Shown here one piece after another: positions 7,708 to 15,623 of a DNA stretch of 64,000 bases. The notes beneath the pieces are model-generated. The model saw only the letters and a program-made list of their open reading frames with translations. It ran no database searches and had not been told where the DNA came from. The DNA is from Lujinxingia litoralis (GTDB lineage: Bacteria; Myxococcota_A; Bradymonadia; Bradymonadales; Bradymonadaceae), in the NCBI RefSeq assembly GCF_003260125.1, contig NZ_QHKO01000001.1, positions 948,914 to 1,012,913 of the forward strand, read 5' to 3'. Both the position numbers and the translations under genes were made by a program. Position 1 is the first letter of the stretch; the number at the start of each line of letters is the position of its first letter.

Positions 7708-8790
7708 ATGCGAACCTACCTCTCCTTTTTTATCGTCTTTGTGGTCGGCGTGGCCTCCGGCGCCCTCCCCTTCCTCCTTCAGGCGTCGCGCTCCGAGACG
7801 CCCCCGGCGCTCCGCGCCTACAACCCGGCAAGCGAGTCCCCCCCTCGGCCCGCCCCCGGCGACGGCCACAGCGATCCCACGTCGCTCGCCAGGCCCGCGG
7901 GCACAAGCTGCGAAGCGGCGCTTGCGCAGACTCGCCAGGCCCACACCCTCGCCATCCAGGAGCGCGACGCCGCCCGCACGCAAAACCAGGAACTCACCGA
8001 GCTCATCGATCGCACCTCCGCGGCGCTGCCCATGGCCTTTCCCACCCAACTCGACGAGGCCTTTCGGCCCGAGCACTTTGAGCAGATGGTCGACCAGCTC
8101 AAAGCCGAGTGCCCCGAGATCTTTCCGCCGGAGACCACCGTGAACTGCGCCGAGTACCCCTGCGCGATGGAGTTTCCTCTGGACCATGAGGGCGACCCGC
8201 AAGAGGCCTGGCGTTTCGACTACAAAGCCGCCTGCCCGGCCATCTCCACCCTCTTTGGCCACGCCCGCCAACAGCCCATGGTCAACACCGTCGGCGACCA
8301 GACCCGCGTTCAGTACATGGTCCATGGCACCGGCGTCGGCCTCGACCAACACCTCAAGGAGCACCACCAGAAACTCCAGAACCGCCTCCAAAAGCGCTGG
8401 CATGACGAGCGCCAGGCCATGTACCGAGACTCTTTTGAAGAACCCTGCCTGAGCGCAGGCGACGCCCACGCCTGCCGCGAGCTCGCCAACGCCCACTGGA
8501 ACACCACCGAGGAGCGCGAACTCTACCTGCAAACCGCCTGCGACGCCGACGACGCCAACGCCTGCAACAACCTGGCCTGGGAGCGCTGCTACGGCGCCGG
8601 CCAATGCGACGCCACCGCCGAGAGCATCGCTCGCCAGGCCGTCGCGCTCTCCCCGGAAAACGGCTACATCATCCACACCCTCGGCGAGGTGCTCTGCCAG
8701 CGCGGCCAGCCTGCTGCCGCCGCCCGCACCTGGGAGTCGGCCTGCAACATCGGCCACGACCTCTCATGCACCGAGATCTGTTCGCGCTGA
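7708..8790 (+). CDS. Membrane-anchored protein with C-terminal TPR/Sel1-like repeats, function unknown
   Basis: 360 residues. Residues 4-24 form a single N-terminal membrane anchor with no lipobox. A Pro-rich linker (28-65) and a short coiled coil (about 68-100) follow. The C-terminal 110 residues contain Cys-rich helical repeats (CLSAGDAHACRELAN, CDADDANACNNLAWERC, CNIGHDLSC) resembling Sel1/TPR units and suggesting disulfides in the periplasm. Family not recognised. Similar lengths and Cys spacing occur in envelope proteins of this bacterial group, but no partner is apparent; the next gene is also membrane bound. Confidence 0.7.
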   Translation: MRTYLSFFIVFVVGVASGALPFLLQASRSETPPALRAYNPASESPPRPAPGDGHSDPTSLARPAGTSCEAALAQTRQAHTLAIQERDAARTQNQELTELIDRTSAALPMAFPTQLDEAFRPEHFEQMVDQLKAECPEIFPPETTVNCAEYPCAMEFPLDHEGDPQEAWRFDYKAACPAISTLFGHARQQPMVNTVGDQTRVQYMVHGTGVGLDQHLKEHHQKLQNRLQKRWHDERQAMYRDSFEEPCLSAGDAHACRELANAHWNTTEERELYLQTACDADDANACNNLAWERCYGAGQCDATAESIARQAVALSPENGYIIHTLGEVLCQRGQPAAAARTWESACNIGHDLSCTEICSR

Positions 8791-8946
8791 GCCGAGCCCC
8801 GCCCCTCTTCCGAGGCCACACCGCCCCCCACACGCCACGCGCTCCCCTCCCCCACCCTCTGGCGAGGTGCCAGCGCCGCGTGTTAGGTGTACGCCTACAT
8901 TCTGCCGGCCCCGACGCGTTCCCTCACTCGCCACCCCCTGCCGCCC

Positions 8947-9897
8947 ATGAGCTCAGACCCCACCCGCACCAGCTTTGAGGCCGTGATGCGCGCCGGACAG
9001 GCCGCCGAGCCCACCCGCACCCAGCGCCTGCTCGCCTGGCTGGCCTACTACGGTGTCTTTGCCACCCTCACCTTCGCCCTCGGCTTCTGGGCCATCGAGC
9101 AGCTCGCCATCAGCCCCTTTGTGGTGCTCGGCCTGGCCGGCGTCGCCCTCTTTATCGCGCGCCTTTTCAAACGCTGGTTCACCGCCACGCCCTTTCGCAT
9201 CGGTCTGGTGGTGGGCGCGGCGATGCCCGTGCTCGCCATGGCCCTCCTGGTCCCGGCCGGCGCCCTCCCCGGCGCCCCACAGGACCCGGGCGCTCCCACC
9301 GCGCCCTGGCGCGCGCCCCTGCAGAAACTCAAACGCCTGCGCGCCGCCGACCCCGGCGACTCCCACATCGTCTTCAGCGCGGCCGGCGACGACGCGCAGG
9401 TTGTCGTCGGCTTCACACGCTGCGTCGACGCCCTCCACCACCCCACCCCCCACCACGGATCCCTCCACAAGCAGGCCCGCGCGCGCCTGGAGCGCCACGC
9501 ACCCGACTTCGCCGCCCGCGACGCCCTCCAGGTGCTCGTGATCCACGTGTGTCAGCGCTTCGACGCCGGCGACCTCGACGCCCTCCACTCCGCCCTGGAT
9601 CACGAACTCGACCAGGCCGAGGAGCTCCTCAAAAGCAATCAAAGCCGGCAGGCCACCTGCGCCCCGGGCGCCTCCCTGAGCGCCCCCTCCCCCCTGAGCC
9701 TGAGCGCGGCCGCCCTCTGCCAGCTCCCCGCTGATCAGGCCCGCGCCCTGCGCCTGCACACCGAAGGCCACGATCCCGACGCCATCGCCCCCCTCCTCCA
9801 CATCTCCCCTGCCGCGGCCGCCCGCCAGATCAAGCAAGGCCGCCTCAACCTCGAAGACGAAGCCCACCGCCTGGCCCGAGTCCACGGCGCATTCTAA
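8947..9897 (+). CDS. Three-helix membrane protein with C-terminal sigma-region-4-like HTH
   Basis: 316 residues from the ATG at 8947; a GTG at 8887 is an alternative, and neither has a good ribosome site. Residues about 30-105 hold three membrane segments. A soluble domain follows, and the last 60 residues (LCQLPADQARALRLHTEG then IAPLLHISPAAAARQIKQG) resemble the helix-turn-helix of sigma region 4: LP-x-R-A-L, EG, IA-LL-IS, then a recognition helix. This suggests a membrane-tethered transcription regulator or a sigma-like relic. No anti-sigma gene is adjacent. Function is inferred from the HTH alone. Confidence 0.65.
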   Translation: MSSDPTRTSFEAVMRAGQAAEPTRTQRLLAWLAYYGVFATLTFALGFWAIEQLAISPFVVLGLAGVALFIARLFKRWFTATPFRIGLVVGAAMPVLAMALLVPAGALPGAPQDPGAPTAPWRAPLQKLKRLRAADPGDSHIVFSAAGDDAQVVVGFTRCVDALHHPTPHHGSLHKQARARLERHAPDFAARDALQVLVIHVCQRFDAGDLDALHSALDHELDQAEELLKSNQSRQATCAPGASLSAPSPLSLSAAALCQLPADQARALRLHTEGHDPDAIAPLLHISPAAAARQIKQGRLNLEDEAHRLARVHGAF

Positions 9898-9956
9898 GGG
9901 GCATTTTTTTGTAGGGGTCACACGCACAACCCCCGGGCTCAATCTCCCCCAAAAAA

Positions 9957-10190
9957 TCAGGGGAGAATCCTTCCACCCCTCATTCTCAGCACCGCCTGGG
10001 CATGCCCCTGCGCCCACATCAAGCGCTCGTCCGGCGTCAACGACAAAAACCACCGGATAAGCGTGCGCTCGACCCCGTCCTCCGTGATCTCGTCGGGCCC
10101 CAGGCCCGTCACCGGGTCGCGCAGCTCCTCGGGAGAGGTGGACAACGCGCGTGCTTCTTCAGTCTTTGAGTCGTTCTTATCTGAGACCAC
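9957..10190 (-). CDS. Small acidic protein, unknown; divergent from fic
   Basis: 77 residues if started at the GTG at 10190, which has an excellent GGAGGT four bases upstream; an ATG at 10232 would add 14 residues but has a weaker site. The C-terminal half (VERTLIRWFLSLTPDERL then AQGHAQAVLRMRGG) is a helical pair of the kind seen in small partners of nucleotidyltransferase or toxin genes. It lies next to, and diverges from, a Fic gene. It has no [S/T]xxxE[G/N] motif of class I Fic inhibitors, so an antitoxin role is not supported directly. Confidence 0.6.
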   Translation of the reverse strand: MVSDKNDSKTEEARALSTSPEELRDPVTGLGPDEITEDGVERTLIRWFLSLTPDERLMWAQGHAQAVLRMRGGRILP

Positions 10191-10294
10191 AGGGACCTCC
10201 ACGTTTGGGTCTGAGCGACATCGGTGTCTCACCCTCGATCCGGCGATTCCCCCCTAAAACCCTCAGCGGGCGGCGTCCATGTTGTAGCCATCGA

Positions 10295-10385
10295 CCGAAT
10301 CCCCCCGGGCATGTTTATCGGTCGCATCTCTCACCCGGCCATCAGAGCGCTGTTCTTGCACCGCAGCGGGCTTCTCGTGCGTCTG
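10295..10385 (+). pseudogene. Decayed fragment of a second fic gene
   Basis: A short frame reads MFIGRISHPAIRALFLHR, which matches GNGRISRQAIEALLSQ in the intact Fic protein. At the base level CGGTCGCATCTCTCACCCGG aligns closely with 11271-11290. The neighbouring bases of the frame have no Fic similarity, so this is a small remnant of a duplicated or replaced fic copy located just upstream of the living gene. Confidence 0.55.
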
Positions 10386-10477
10386 CGGCGCCTCCTGGCC
10401 AAACTCCAAACCAGCTTGCGATGTGTGTAGGGGCGAGCGACGCTTGGCCGGAGTGCCCCCCCCAAGCTGAGACGACG

Positions 10478-11527
10478 ATGACCTTCTGGACCCCCATAAA
10501 ACTTCATGCTCTGCCCGACGGTCGGGTTCGCGTCTTCGAGCAGCACGCCCATACCCGCAAACTCCGCGTAGCACCTCTTTCGACGGTTCCTCAGGACGTC
10601 GTGCAGTCGCTTCCTTGTTACAGGGAGAATCCGAAATACATCACGCATTATCACCCTCAGGCAGACGGTGATGTCGAGCGCTATGCCCAGGTCGGCGACA
10701 TTGTGTTTTGTGGCGAATGGCGTTTTGGCGAGATGGTGCAGGAACGCGAATTGTCTGGCTTAACGCAGGCTCTCGTCATGCTTCGCCGCGGAGGATCCGC
10801 ATGGTTTCCGCTCTCCCAACTCCGCGTGCTGGATAGCAACCTTCAGCGGCAAGCGTTGACATCCGAAGACAAGCACCTGATCGCAACGAATCGCCTTCAC
10901 CTTCACTCCGTGGCGGAGGTCAATCAGGCATTGCTGCTCGCGCAGCCGAGTGCTCGTGCGTACCTCGACAATTTAGAATCACCGCTGCTCTTCGCGCACA
11001 TTCGAGAAGCGCACCGGTTATGGTTTGGCCGAGTGTTCGACTGGGGAGGCCAGCTGCGCACGGAGCACGTCGTCGTCGGCCGCGAGGAAAACGCCACCAC
11101 TCCACCTGAGAAGTTGAACGAAGAACTCGATGCGTTTGACACGTTCCTCCACGGCCTTCATCACCACCTTAATGGGGACTCGAACTCTCCTGAGCTGGCA
11201 CCAATCTGGTTGCGAATGGCGGATTTCTATGTCCGACTTTGCCTGATTCATCCCTTTCGCGATGGCAACGGTCGTATCTCTCGCCAGGCCATCGAAGCGC
11301 TGCTCTCTCAGACTCTCGGGCAACCCACCCTGTTGAATTGGAACGCGCTCTCACGCGCCGGTGCGAAGACCCGATGGGCGTTTCGTGCCGCACAAGACCG
11401 CGGCGATCGACGCATTCTGGCCACGCTTTTGTTCACAGCATGGCGAACGTCGCTCGAAGGGAAACACGCTCGTTCACCCTCACTTCCCCCATGTCCCGAT
11501 GGTTTACGTCAGGACATCTGCCCTTGA
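10478..11527 (+). CDS. Fic-domain protein (AMP transferase type)
   Basis: 349 residues. The Fic motif is complete: HPFRDGNGR (about residues 259-267) with catalytic His, acidic residue and the GNGR phosphate loop. FDWGGQLRTEHVVVG upstream is the usual substrate flap region. Fic enzymes transfer AMP or another phosphate-containing group to a target protein hydroxyl. About 150 N-terminal residues precede the Fic core and are not a family I recognise. No clear inhibitory [S/T]xxxE[G/N] helix is present in this protein or its small neighbours, so it may be uninhibited or controlled otherwise. Base composition is less GC-rich than the flanks, suggesting acquisition. Confidence 0.88.
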   Translation: MTFWTPIKLHALPDGRVRVFEQHAHTRKLRVAPLSTVPQDVVQSLPCYRENPKYITHYHPQADGDVERYAQVGDIVFCGEWRFGEMVQERELSGLTQALVMLRRGGSAWFPLSQLRVLDSNLQRQALTSEDKHLIATNRLHLHSVAEVNQALLLAQPSARAYLDNLESPLLFAHIREAHRLWFGRVFDWGGQLRTEHVVVGREENATTPPEKLNEELDAFDTFLHGLHHHLNGDSNSPELAPIWLRMADFYVRLCLIHPFRDGNGRISRQAIEALLSQTLGQPTLLNWNALSRAGAKTRWAFRAAQDRGDRRILATLLFTAWRTSLEGKHARSPSLPPCPDGLRQDICP

Positions 11528-11528
11528 A

Positions 11529-11714
11529 TCAGCGCTGCTCAATCGGCCCGCGCGGATCGTCGGCGGGGTCATCCGAGAGGTACGCGTAAAGCGGCAAAGC
11601 GGCGCCTTCAATACGGTCCGAGCCCTGACGACACTTCGCATCAAGGAGCTGCTCATCGCTGTATCGAGCTTGCCCTTTTGCGTCTGCGCGTTGTGTTTGC
11701 TTCTGCTCAGTCAT
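11529..11714 (-). CDS. Small hydrophilic protein, unknown, convergent with fic
   Basis: 61 residues, with GGGAG a few bases upstream of the ATG at 11714. Its stop lies one base from the fic stop, tail to tail. The sequence is charged and low in hydrophobics (TEQKQTQRADAKGQARYSDE near the start). No family recognised. The good ribosome site and the tight convergent packing favour a real gene. Confidence 0.45.
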   Translation of the reverse strand: MTEQKQTQRADAKGQARYSDEQLLDAKCRQGSDRIEGAALPLYAYLSDDPADDPRGPIEQR

Positions 11715-12002
11715 CACGGCTCCCAATGAGGTCGGCGTCCTGCGAAGGTCCTTTCTCCTGCCAGTGCATCTCAAAACCTAAGCACCGAGGCTCAACGCTA
11801 AGACCACCATAGTGGGCGTTGGGTAAGGATGCCAACAGACCCGGATGTCCGTCTCAGCTCCCTCAGGCGAACGAACATGCGCTGGTTTGAAATCCCAAAC
11901 AAGGGGAGTGAAAGCAAAATGTACTCCGTCGCGCCAATTCTCCTGTTTATCGTTCGCTCTCGGCTGAAGTTGAGTTCCAGGATGTGGCCCCCCTCCCCCA
12001 CC
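11715..12002. other. Intergenic stretch after the fic locus
   Basis: Short open frames occur on both strands but none has a ribosome site or protein-like composition. No RNA gene, repeat or recombination site was recognised. Confidence 0.5.
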
Positions 12003-12038
12003 AAAAACCCCGGACCGCTTAAGCGGCCCGGGGTTTTT
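12003..12038. terminator. Bidirectional rho-independent terminator
   Basis: AAAAACCCCGG and CCGGGGTTTTT flank an inner self-complementary CCGCTTAAGCGG. It serves the minus-strand gene ending at 12114, and it can also stop plus-strand transcription from the fic side. Confidence 0.8.
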
Positions 12039-12113
12039 GGTTCATCTCACGTCAGACATATCACCGCGCGCCCGGGGCACCGTTAACCCATCCCCCCGCG
12101 CGACGCGCCGCGC

Positions 12114-12923
12114 TCACTCGGCGAGCGGGGCCGGCTCCTCCTCACTCACCGGGTCGCCCCCCTCGATCTCCACCTCGCCATCCAACGCTTCGAGGTCGGC
12201 CGCCTCGGCCAGCCCGGCGCGCCGGCGCGCGGTGGGGCGCACCTGGTCGGCCCAGGCGGGCATGTCGGCCAGGCGAAAAAGGTGCTCCACGATGTTGGCC
12301 ACCGGAATGTAGGTCTTATCCCAGGCCTCGGCGGCCTGGTCGCGGCGGTTTTGCAGGTCCTGAGTTTCGCGCTCTTCGGTCCCCATCGTGGCCAGCGCGG
12401 CTTCCAGCGCCGCCACCTGCCCGCGGATCAGCTCCCGCATCTCCTGCACATCGGGCGGGCTCATCGGGAGCTGGGGCTCAAAAGCATCAAGCCCCTGGCC
12501 CAGCTGCGCGTCGACGTTTTTGGCGTACATCACCAGGTCATGAACCACCTGCGGGGTCACGCCGATAAACCCGGCGTGAGCCACGGCCGGGGCCCCCCAG
12601 AACCCCTCGATCACGCCCCGCACCCGGATCAAGGCCTGACGCAGCCCTTCCATGGCCTCATCGCGGCCTCCCCGGGCGCGCGCGTCCTGACTGCGCTCCA
12701 CCGCCAGCTCCTGCTCCAGCGCGACAAAAGCCGCGTACTTCGCGTCCAGACTCCGGGTCAACGCGTCGATCAACTCCGCCACCGTCAGCGGCCCGGGCGC
12801 CTCCTTGCCAAAGAGCTTGCGCTCCACGGCCGCCGCCAGCGTCTCGCGATGGCTCCGCACCGACGAGCGCACGTTTTCTTTGATCGCCAACCGGTACGCC
12901 GTCTGCTTCGAAAGCTTCGCCAT
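12114..12923 (-). CDS. Helical/coiled-coil protein, function unknown
   Basis: 269 residues, no signal peptide or membrane segment, rich in Ala, Glu, Gln and Arg. Two long predicted helices (about 60-105 and 160-215, e.g. QEMRELIRGQVAALEAAL) suggest a coiled coil. The tail is acidic (GEVEIEGGDPVSEEE). Residues 105-150 (GVIEGFWGAPAVAHAGF) are more conserved-looking. No enzyme motif is visible and the family is not recognised. Its upstream region (12924-13500) contains a phased repeat tract. Confidence 0.7.
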   Translation of the reverse strand: MAKLSKQTAYRLAIKENVRSSVRSHRETLAAAVERKLFGKEAPGPLTVAELIDALTRSLDAKYAAFVALEQELAVERSQDARARGGRDEAMEGLRQALIRVRGVIEGFWGAPAVAHAGFIGVTPQVVHDLVMYAKNVDAQLGQGLDAFEPQLPMSPPDVQEMRELIRGQVAALEAALATMGTEERETQDLQNRRDQAAEAWDKTYIPVANIVEHLFRLADMPAWADQVRPTARRRAGLAEAADLEALDGEVEIEGGDPVSEEEPAPLAE

Positions 12924-13078
12924 ACAAAACCTCTCGGTTTTACGGCCCCCCGGACAGGCCGGCTCGCCAGTCGAGCCCGGCCCCCGACTTCGAGGACAGA
13001 TTGTGTGAATGCCCCGACTCTAGCCCCTGCCCGGCCTCCCCGGCAACCCACCGGTGGCCGCGCCCCCGACGAGCTGCG

Positions 13079-13463
13079 AAGCCTTCGCCGATCCCCCCCG
13101 CGCCTGAACCTCGCTCACCTGAGCCTCAGGCGCGCTTATCGCCCGCGCGCCGCCGCCTGCGAAGCCTTCGCCGCCACGGCCAACGCGCGAGATCGGTCGA
13201 CAAAGCCTTCGCCAGCGCGTTGCGCCCTTAAAAAGACGCGAGCCAGGCCTATATGCAGGGAGTTTCAGGCGACCACGAGGCTCCGAAGGCTTAGGGGCGT
13301 CGTGTTCAACCGGCGCAGAGGTCACGTAAGCCTTCGCCAGCCCGGTCGGGGTGTCAGAAGGCGCCCTTAACCCTTCGCGGCCCGGCACCCTGGCGGCGTA
13401 GCGCCGGCGAAGGGTTCGCACCTCGCCACGGACTTTGCACACCCCGCGCTACACGCTTCGCGA
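13079..13463. repeat. Phased array of AAGCCTTCGCC motifs, about 41.5-bp period
   Basis: Exact copies start at 13079, 13162, 13203 and 13328; the spacings 83, 41 and 125 are all near multiples of 41.6. Degenerate or inverted copies fall near the missing positions: GAAGGCTT at 13285, AACCCTTCGC at 13369, GCGAAGGGTTCGC at 13406 and CGCTTCGCG at 13453. The motif with its flanks (GCGAAGCCTTCGC) is itself nearly palindromic. About four helical turns per unit would put every site on one face of the DNA. Confidence 0.6.
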
Positions 13464-13517
13464 TCCAAATTTCATTTTAAACTAAGGTCGCTTAAGCGCA
13501 TGAAGACTGGCGAATCG

Positions 13518-13552
13518 CCCTCCCGGCCCTCCCGGCCCTCCCGGCCCTCCGG
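13518..13552 (-). repeat. 9-bp tandem repeat with G-quadruplex potential
   Basis: The unit CCCTCCCGG repeats about three and a half times on the plus strand. On the minus strand this gives seven GGG runs separated by one or two bases. It lies about 170 bp upstream of the flavoprotein gene. Confidence 0.6.
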
Positions 13553-13714
13553 ACGCCCTCCCCGGCCCCATCCCAAAAATGTCAGCGATCGAAAGATCGG
13601 GCACCTCCAACCAAAGATCCGGGCTACAGCCCCCCTCCCGGAGCACGTAGCGTAAGCGGGGTAAGTCGCTCTTTTCCCTTACCCGGCCGGGCTCTCCGGC
13701 GAGCAGAAGGAGGC

Positions 13715-14617
13715 ATGATGCAAGGACCCGAAGTGCTGGATGTGTTGATCGTAGGCGGAGGGCCGGCGAGTTTAAGCGCCGCGCTTTATCTGGGGCGCGC
13801 GCGCAGGCGTGCGCTTGTGGTCGATGCCGGTAGCCCACGGCATGCGCCCTCAGCAGGGGTGCACAATTTTTTGACGCGGGAGGGAGTGACCCCGGCGGGA
13901 TTTCGGGAGCTGGCCTGGGCCGATCTTCAGGAGTTCCCGACGCTCTCGCGCGTTGAGGCCCGGGTGACGGCACTCGCGTTTGAGAACGACCTCTGGCAGG
14001 CCCGCACCGCGCAGGGCCACGAGCTGCGCGCCCGCGCCCTGCTCCTGGCGATGGGCACGGTCGAGATCCCCCCCGAGATTCCGGGCTACGCCGAGCGCTG
14101 GGCAAAGAGCGTGCACCACTGCCCCTTTTGCCACGGCTGGGAGGTGCGCGATATGCCGGTGGCCACCGTGGGCCATGGCGAGTTTGCGCGTCATATGGCC
14201 CCGATGCTGCAAAACTGGAGCGACGACGTGATGCTCCTCACCCACGGGGAGCCCCTGGACGCGGAGACCCGTCAGGTGCTCGAAGCCCGGGGCATCGCGC
14301 ACCACACCAGCCCCATCGTCGCGCTGGAAGGCCCGGGCAGCGCGCTGCACACCATCGTGCTGCAGGACGGCACCCGGGTGGCGCGGCGCGCACTTTTTAT
14401 GAAACCCGGACAGCGCCCCCATGATCTTATCCGGGAGCTGGGCCTGCCCTTAACGGGCGCCTTCGTGGAGGTCGACGCGATGCAGCGCACCGCGCTCCCC
14501 CTGCTCTGGGCCGCCGGCGACTGCACCACGGGCTTCCAGCAGGTGATCGAGGCGGCGGCCCAGGGCGCCCGGGCGGCGGCCTCGATCATCATGACCCTGA
14601 CCTTCTCCACCGACTGA
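13715..14617 (+). CDS. FAD/NAD(P)-dependent oxidoreductase, thioredoxin-reductase-like
   Basis: 300 residues. FAD-binding GxGxxA-type motif is VLIVGGGPASLSAALYLGRA (about residues 10-29). A redox CxxC (HCPFCHGWE, about 135-143) lies in the same place as in TrxB, and the C-terminal FAD motif LWAAGDCTTGFQQV is present. The PFCHGWE form resembles the GliT/HlmI/DepH-type thiol oxidases and ferredoxin-type reductases rather than classical TrxB (CATC). The second, NADPH-binding Rossmann domain (VATVGHGEFARHMAP) lacks a strict GGGNSA motif. Start at 13715 or 13718, behind GGAGGC. An AraC regulator follows in the same direction. Confidence 0.85.
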   Translation: MMQGPEVLDVLIVGGGPASLSAALYLGRARRRALVVDAGSPRHAPSAGVHNFLTREGVTPAGFRELAWADLQEFPTLSRVEARVTALAFENDLWQARTAQGHELRARALLLAMGTVEIPPEIPGYAERWAKSVHHCPFCHGWEVRDMPVATVGHGEFARHMAPMLQNWSDDVMLLTHGEPLDAETRQVLEARGIAHHTSPIVALEGPGSALHTIVLQDGTRVARRALFMKPGQRPHDLIRELGLPLTGAFVEVDAMQRTALPLLWAAGDCTTGFQQVIEAAAQGARAAASIIMTLTFSTD

Positions 14618-14660
14618 TTCCCCCCGCCCCCCGAGCCCCGACGTGCCCCGAGACCCGACG

Positions 14661-15521
14661 ATGCCCACCGCTCAGCCCCTTCTGCACTCCGCGCTGGAGG
14701 AGCATAAAACGCTCGTCGTCCGTCACAGCACCGGGCCCTGCTCGCGGGCTCCGGGCGTGGCGAGGGTCGTGCATGACCACGCCAGCCTGAATCTGGTGGT
14801 GAAAGGAGAGCTGCGCGTCTGGCAGGGCGCCAACTACCGGGTGCGCGAAGGTGAGTTCTTCCTCGTGCCCCAGGGCGCCCCCCACGCGCCGCTCGGAGCG
14901 CCGGAGGTCGACCGGGGCGTGGGCGAATCCTGGATGCTCGCGTTCTGCCCCTTCTGCTTTGCCCCCCACAGCCCGGGCCTGATCACCGCCGCCTTTGACG
15001 ATGTCGCCGCCGGGGCATGTGCGGTACGCCGCGTCGATCGGCAGCGCCTGCCGGGCGTGATTGAGCTTTTTTCGCGCTTGAGCACGGAGCTGGACGAGCA
15101 GGCCCCCCACCACGAGCTCGCCACCCTGGGCCTGGTGGCGCTGCTCATGACCGAGGTCCAGCGCGCCGCCCCGCGCTCCGGCCTGACGAGCACACTGACC
15201 ACCCCACCGCTCGTCACCGAAACGCTGGCCTACATTGAGCGCCTCGCCAGCGAGCCGATCTCCTTAAAAGAGGTCGCCCGCGCGATGGGCAAATCGCCGG
15301 CGTATTTAACGACGCTGGTTCGGGAACACACCGGTGCGACGGTGATGGAGTGGCTGACCCGGGCGCGTTTGTCGCGCGCCCGCCAGCTCCTGCTCCACAG
15401 CGACGAGCATGTGGAGATCATCGCGGAGCGTGTGGGGTATGCGAGCGCGTCGTACTTCCACCGGGTGTTCAGGGAGGCGCATCAGATGAGTCCGGGGGAG
15501 TGGCGGCGGGTGCATGGGTAG
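14661..15521 (+). CDS. AraC-family transcription regulator with N-terminal cupin
   Basis: 286 residues from the ATG at 14661 (a GTG at 14643 adds six). Residues 1-110 are a cupin-like sensor (ASLNLVVKGELRVWQG, GEFFLVPQGAPHAPLG). The C-terminal 100 residues contain the two AraC HTH motifs (ISLKEVARAMGKSPAYLTTL, then VEIIAERVGYASASYFHRVF with the PGEW end). It lies 43 bp after the flavoprotein and may control it. The ligand is unknown. Confidence 0.88.
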   Translation: MPTAQPLLHSALEEHKTLVVRHSTGPCSRAPGVARVVHDHASLNLVVKGELRVWQGANYRVREGEFFLVPQGAPHAPLGAPEVDRGVGESWMLAFCPFCFAPHSPGLITAAFDDVAAGACAVRRVDRQRLPGVIELFSRLSTELDEQAPHHELATLGLVALLMTEVQRAAPRSGLTSTLTTPPLVTETLAYIERLASEPISLKEVARAMGKSPAYLTTLVREHTGATVMEWLTRARLSRARQLLLHSDEHVEIIAERVGYASASYFHRVFREAHQMSPGEWRRVHG

Positions 15522-15569
15522 CACCGCGACCTCCTCAATCTGACCGGTTGCCCTACCTACTCCGACCTT

Positions 15570-15584
15570 GTTACCTTCGGTAAC
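15570..15584. promoter_or_regulatory. Inverted repeat before the helicase gene
   Basis: GTTACC-TTC-GGTAAC, a perfect 6-bp inverted repeat 40 bases upstream of the ATG at 15624. It could be an operator; no T tract follows, so a terminator is unlikely. Confidence 0.4.
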
Positions 15585-15623
15585 ATCAAATCAACCGACC
15601 TCGTTCGGGGGAAGTAGGCAGTT

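Larger units (their letters stand above)
12924..13714. other. Long non-coding region with repeats
   Basis: No convincing gene in 790 bases. It holds the phased AAGCCTTCGCC tract (13079-13463), a G-quadruplex-prone 9-bp tandem repeat (13518-13552), and the leader of the flavoprotein gene at 13715. Confidence 0.6.

Noticed and set aside
11798..12086. Short open frames on both strands after the fic locus
   Set aside because: No ribosome sites, overlapping frames and a terminator inside; nothing protein-like.
13079..13463. A CRISPR array
   Set aside because: The motif is only 11-13 bp, the spacing is irregular multiples, and there are no cas genes.
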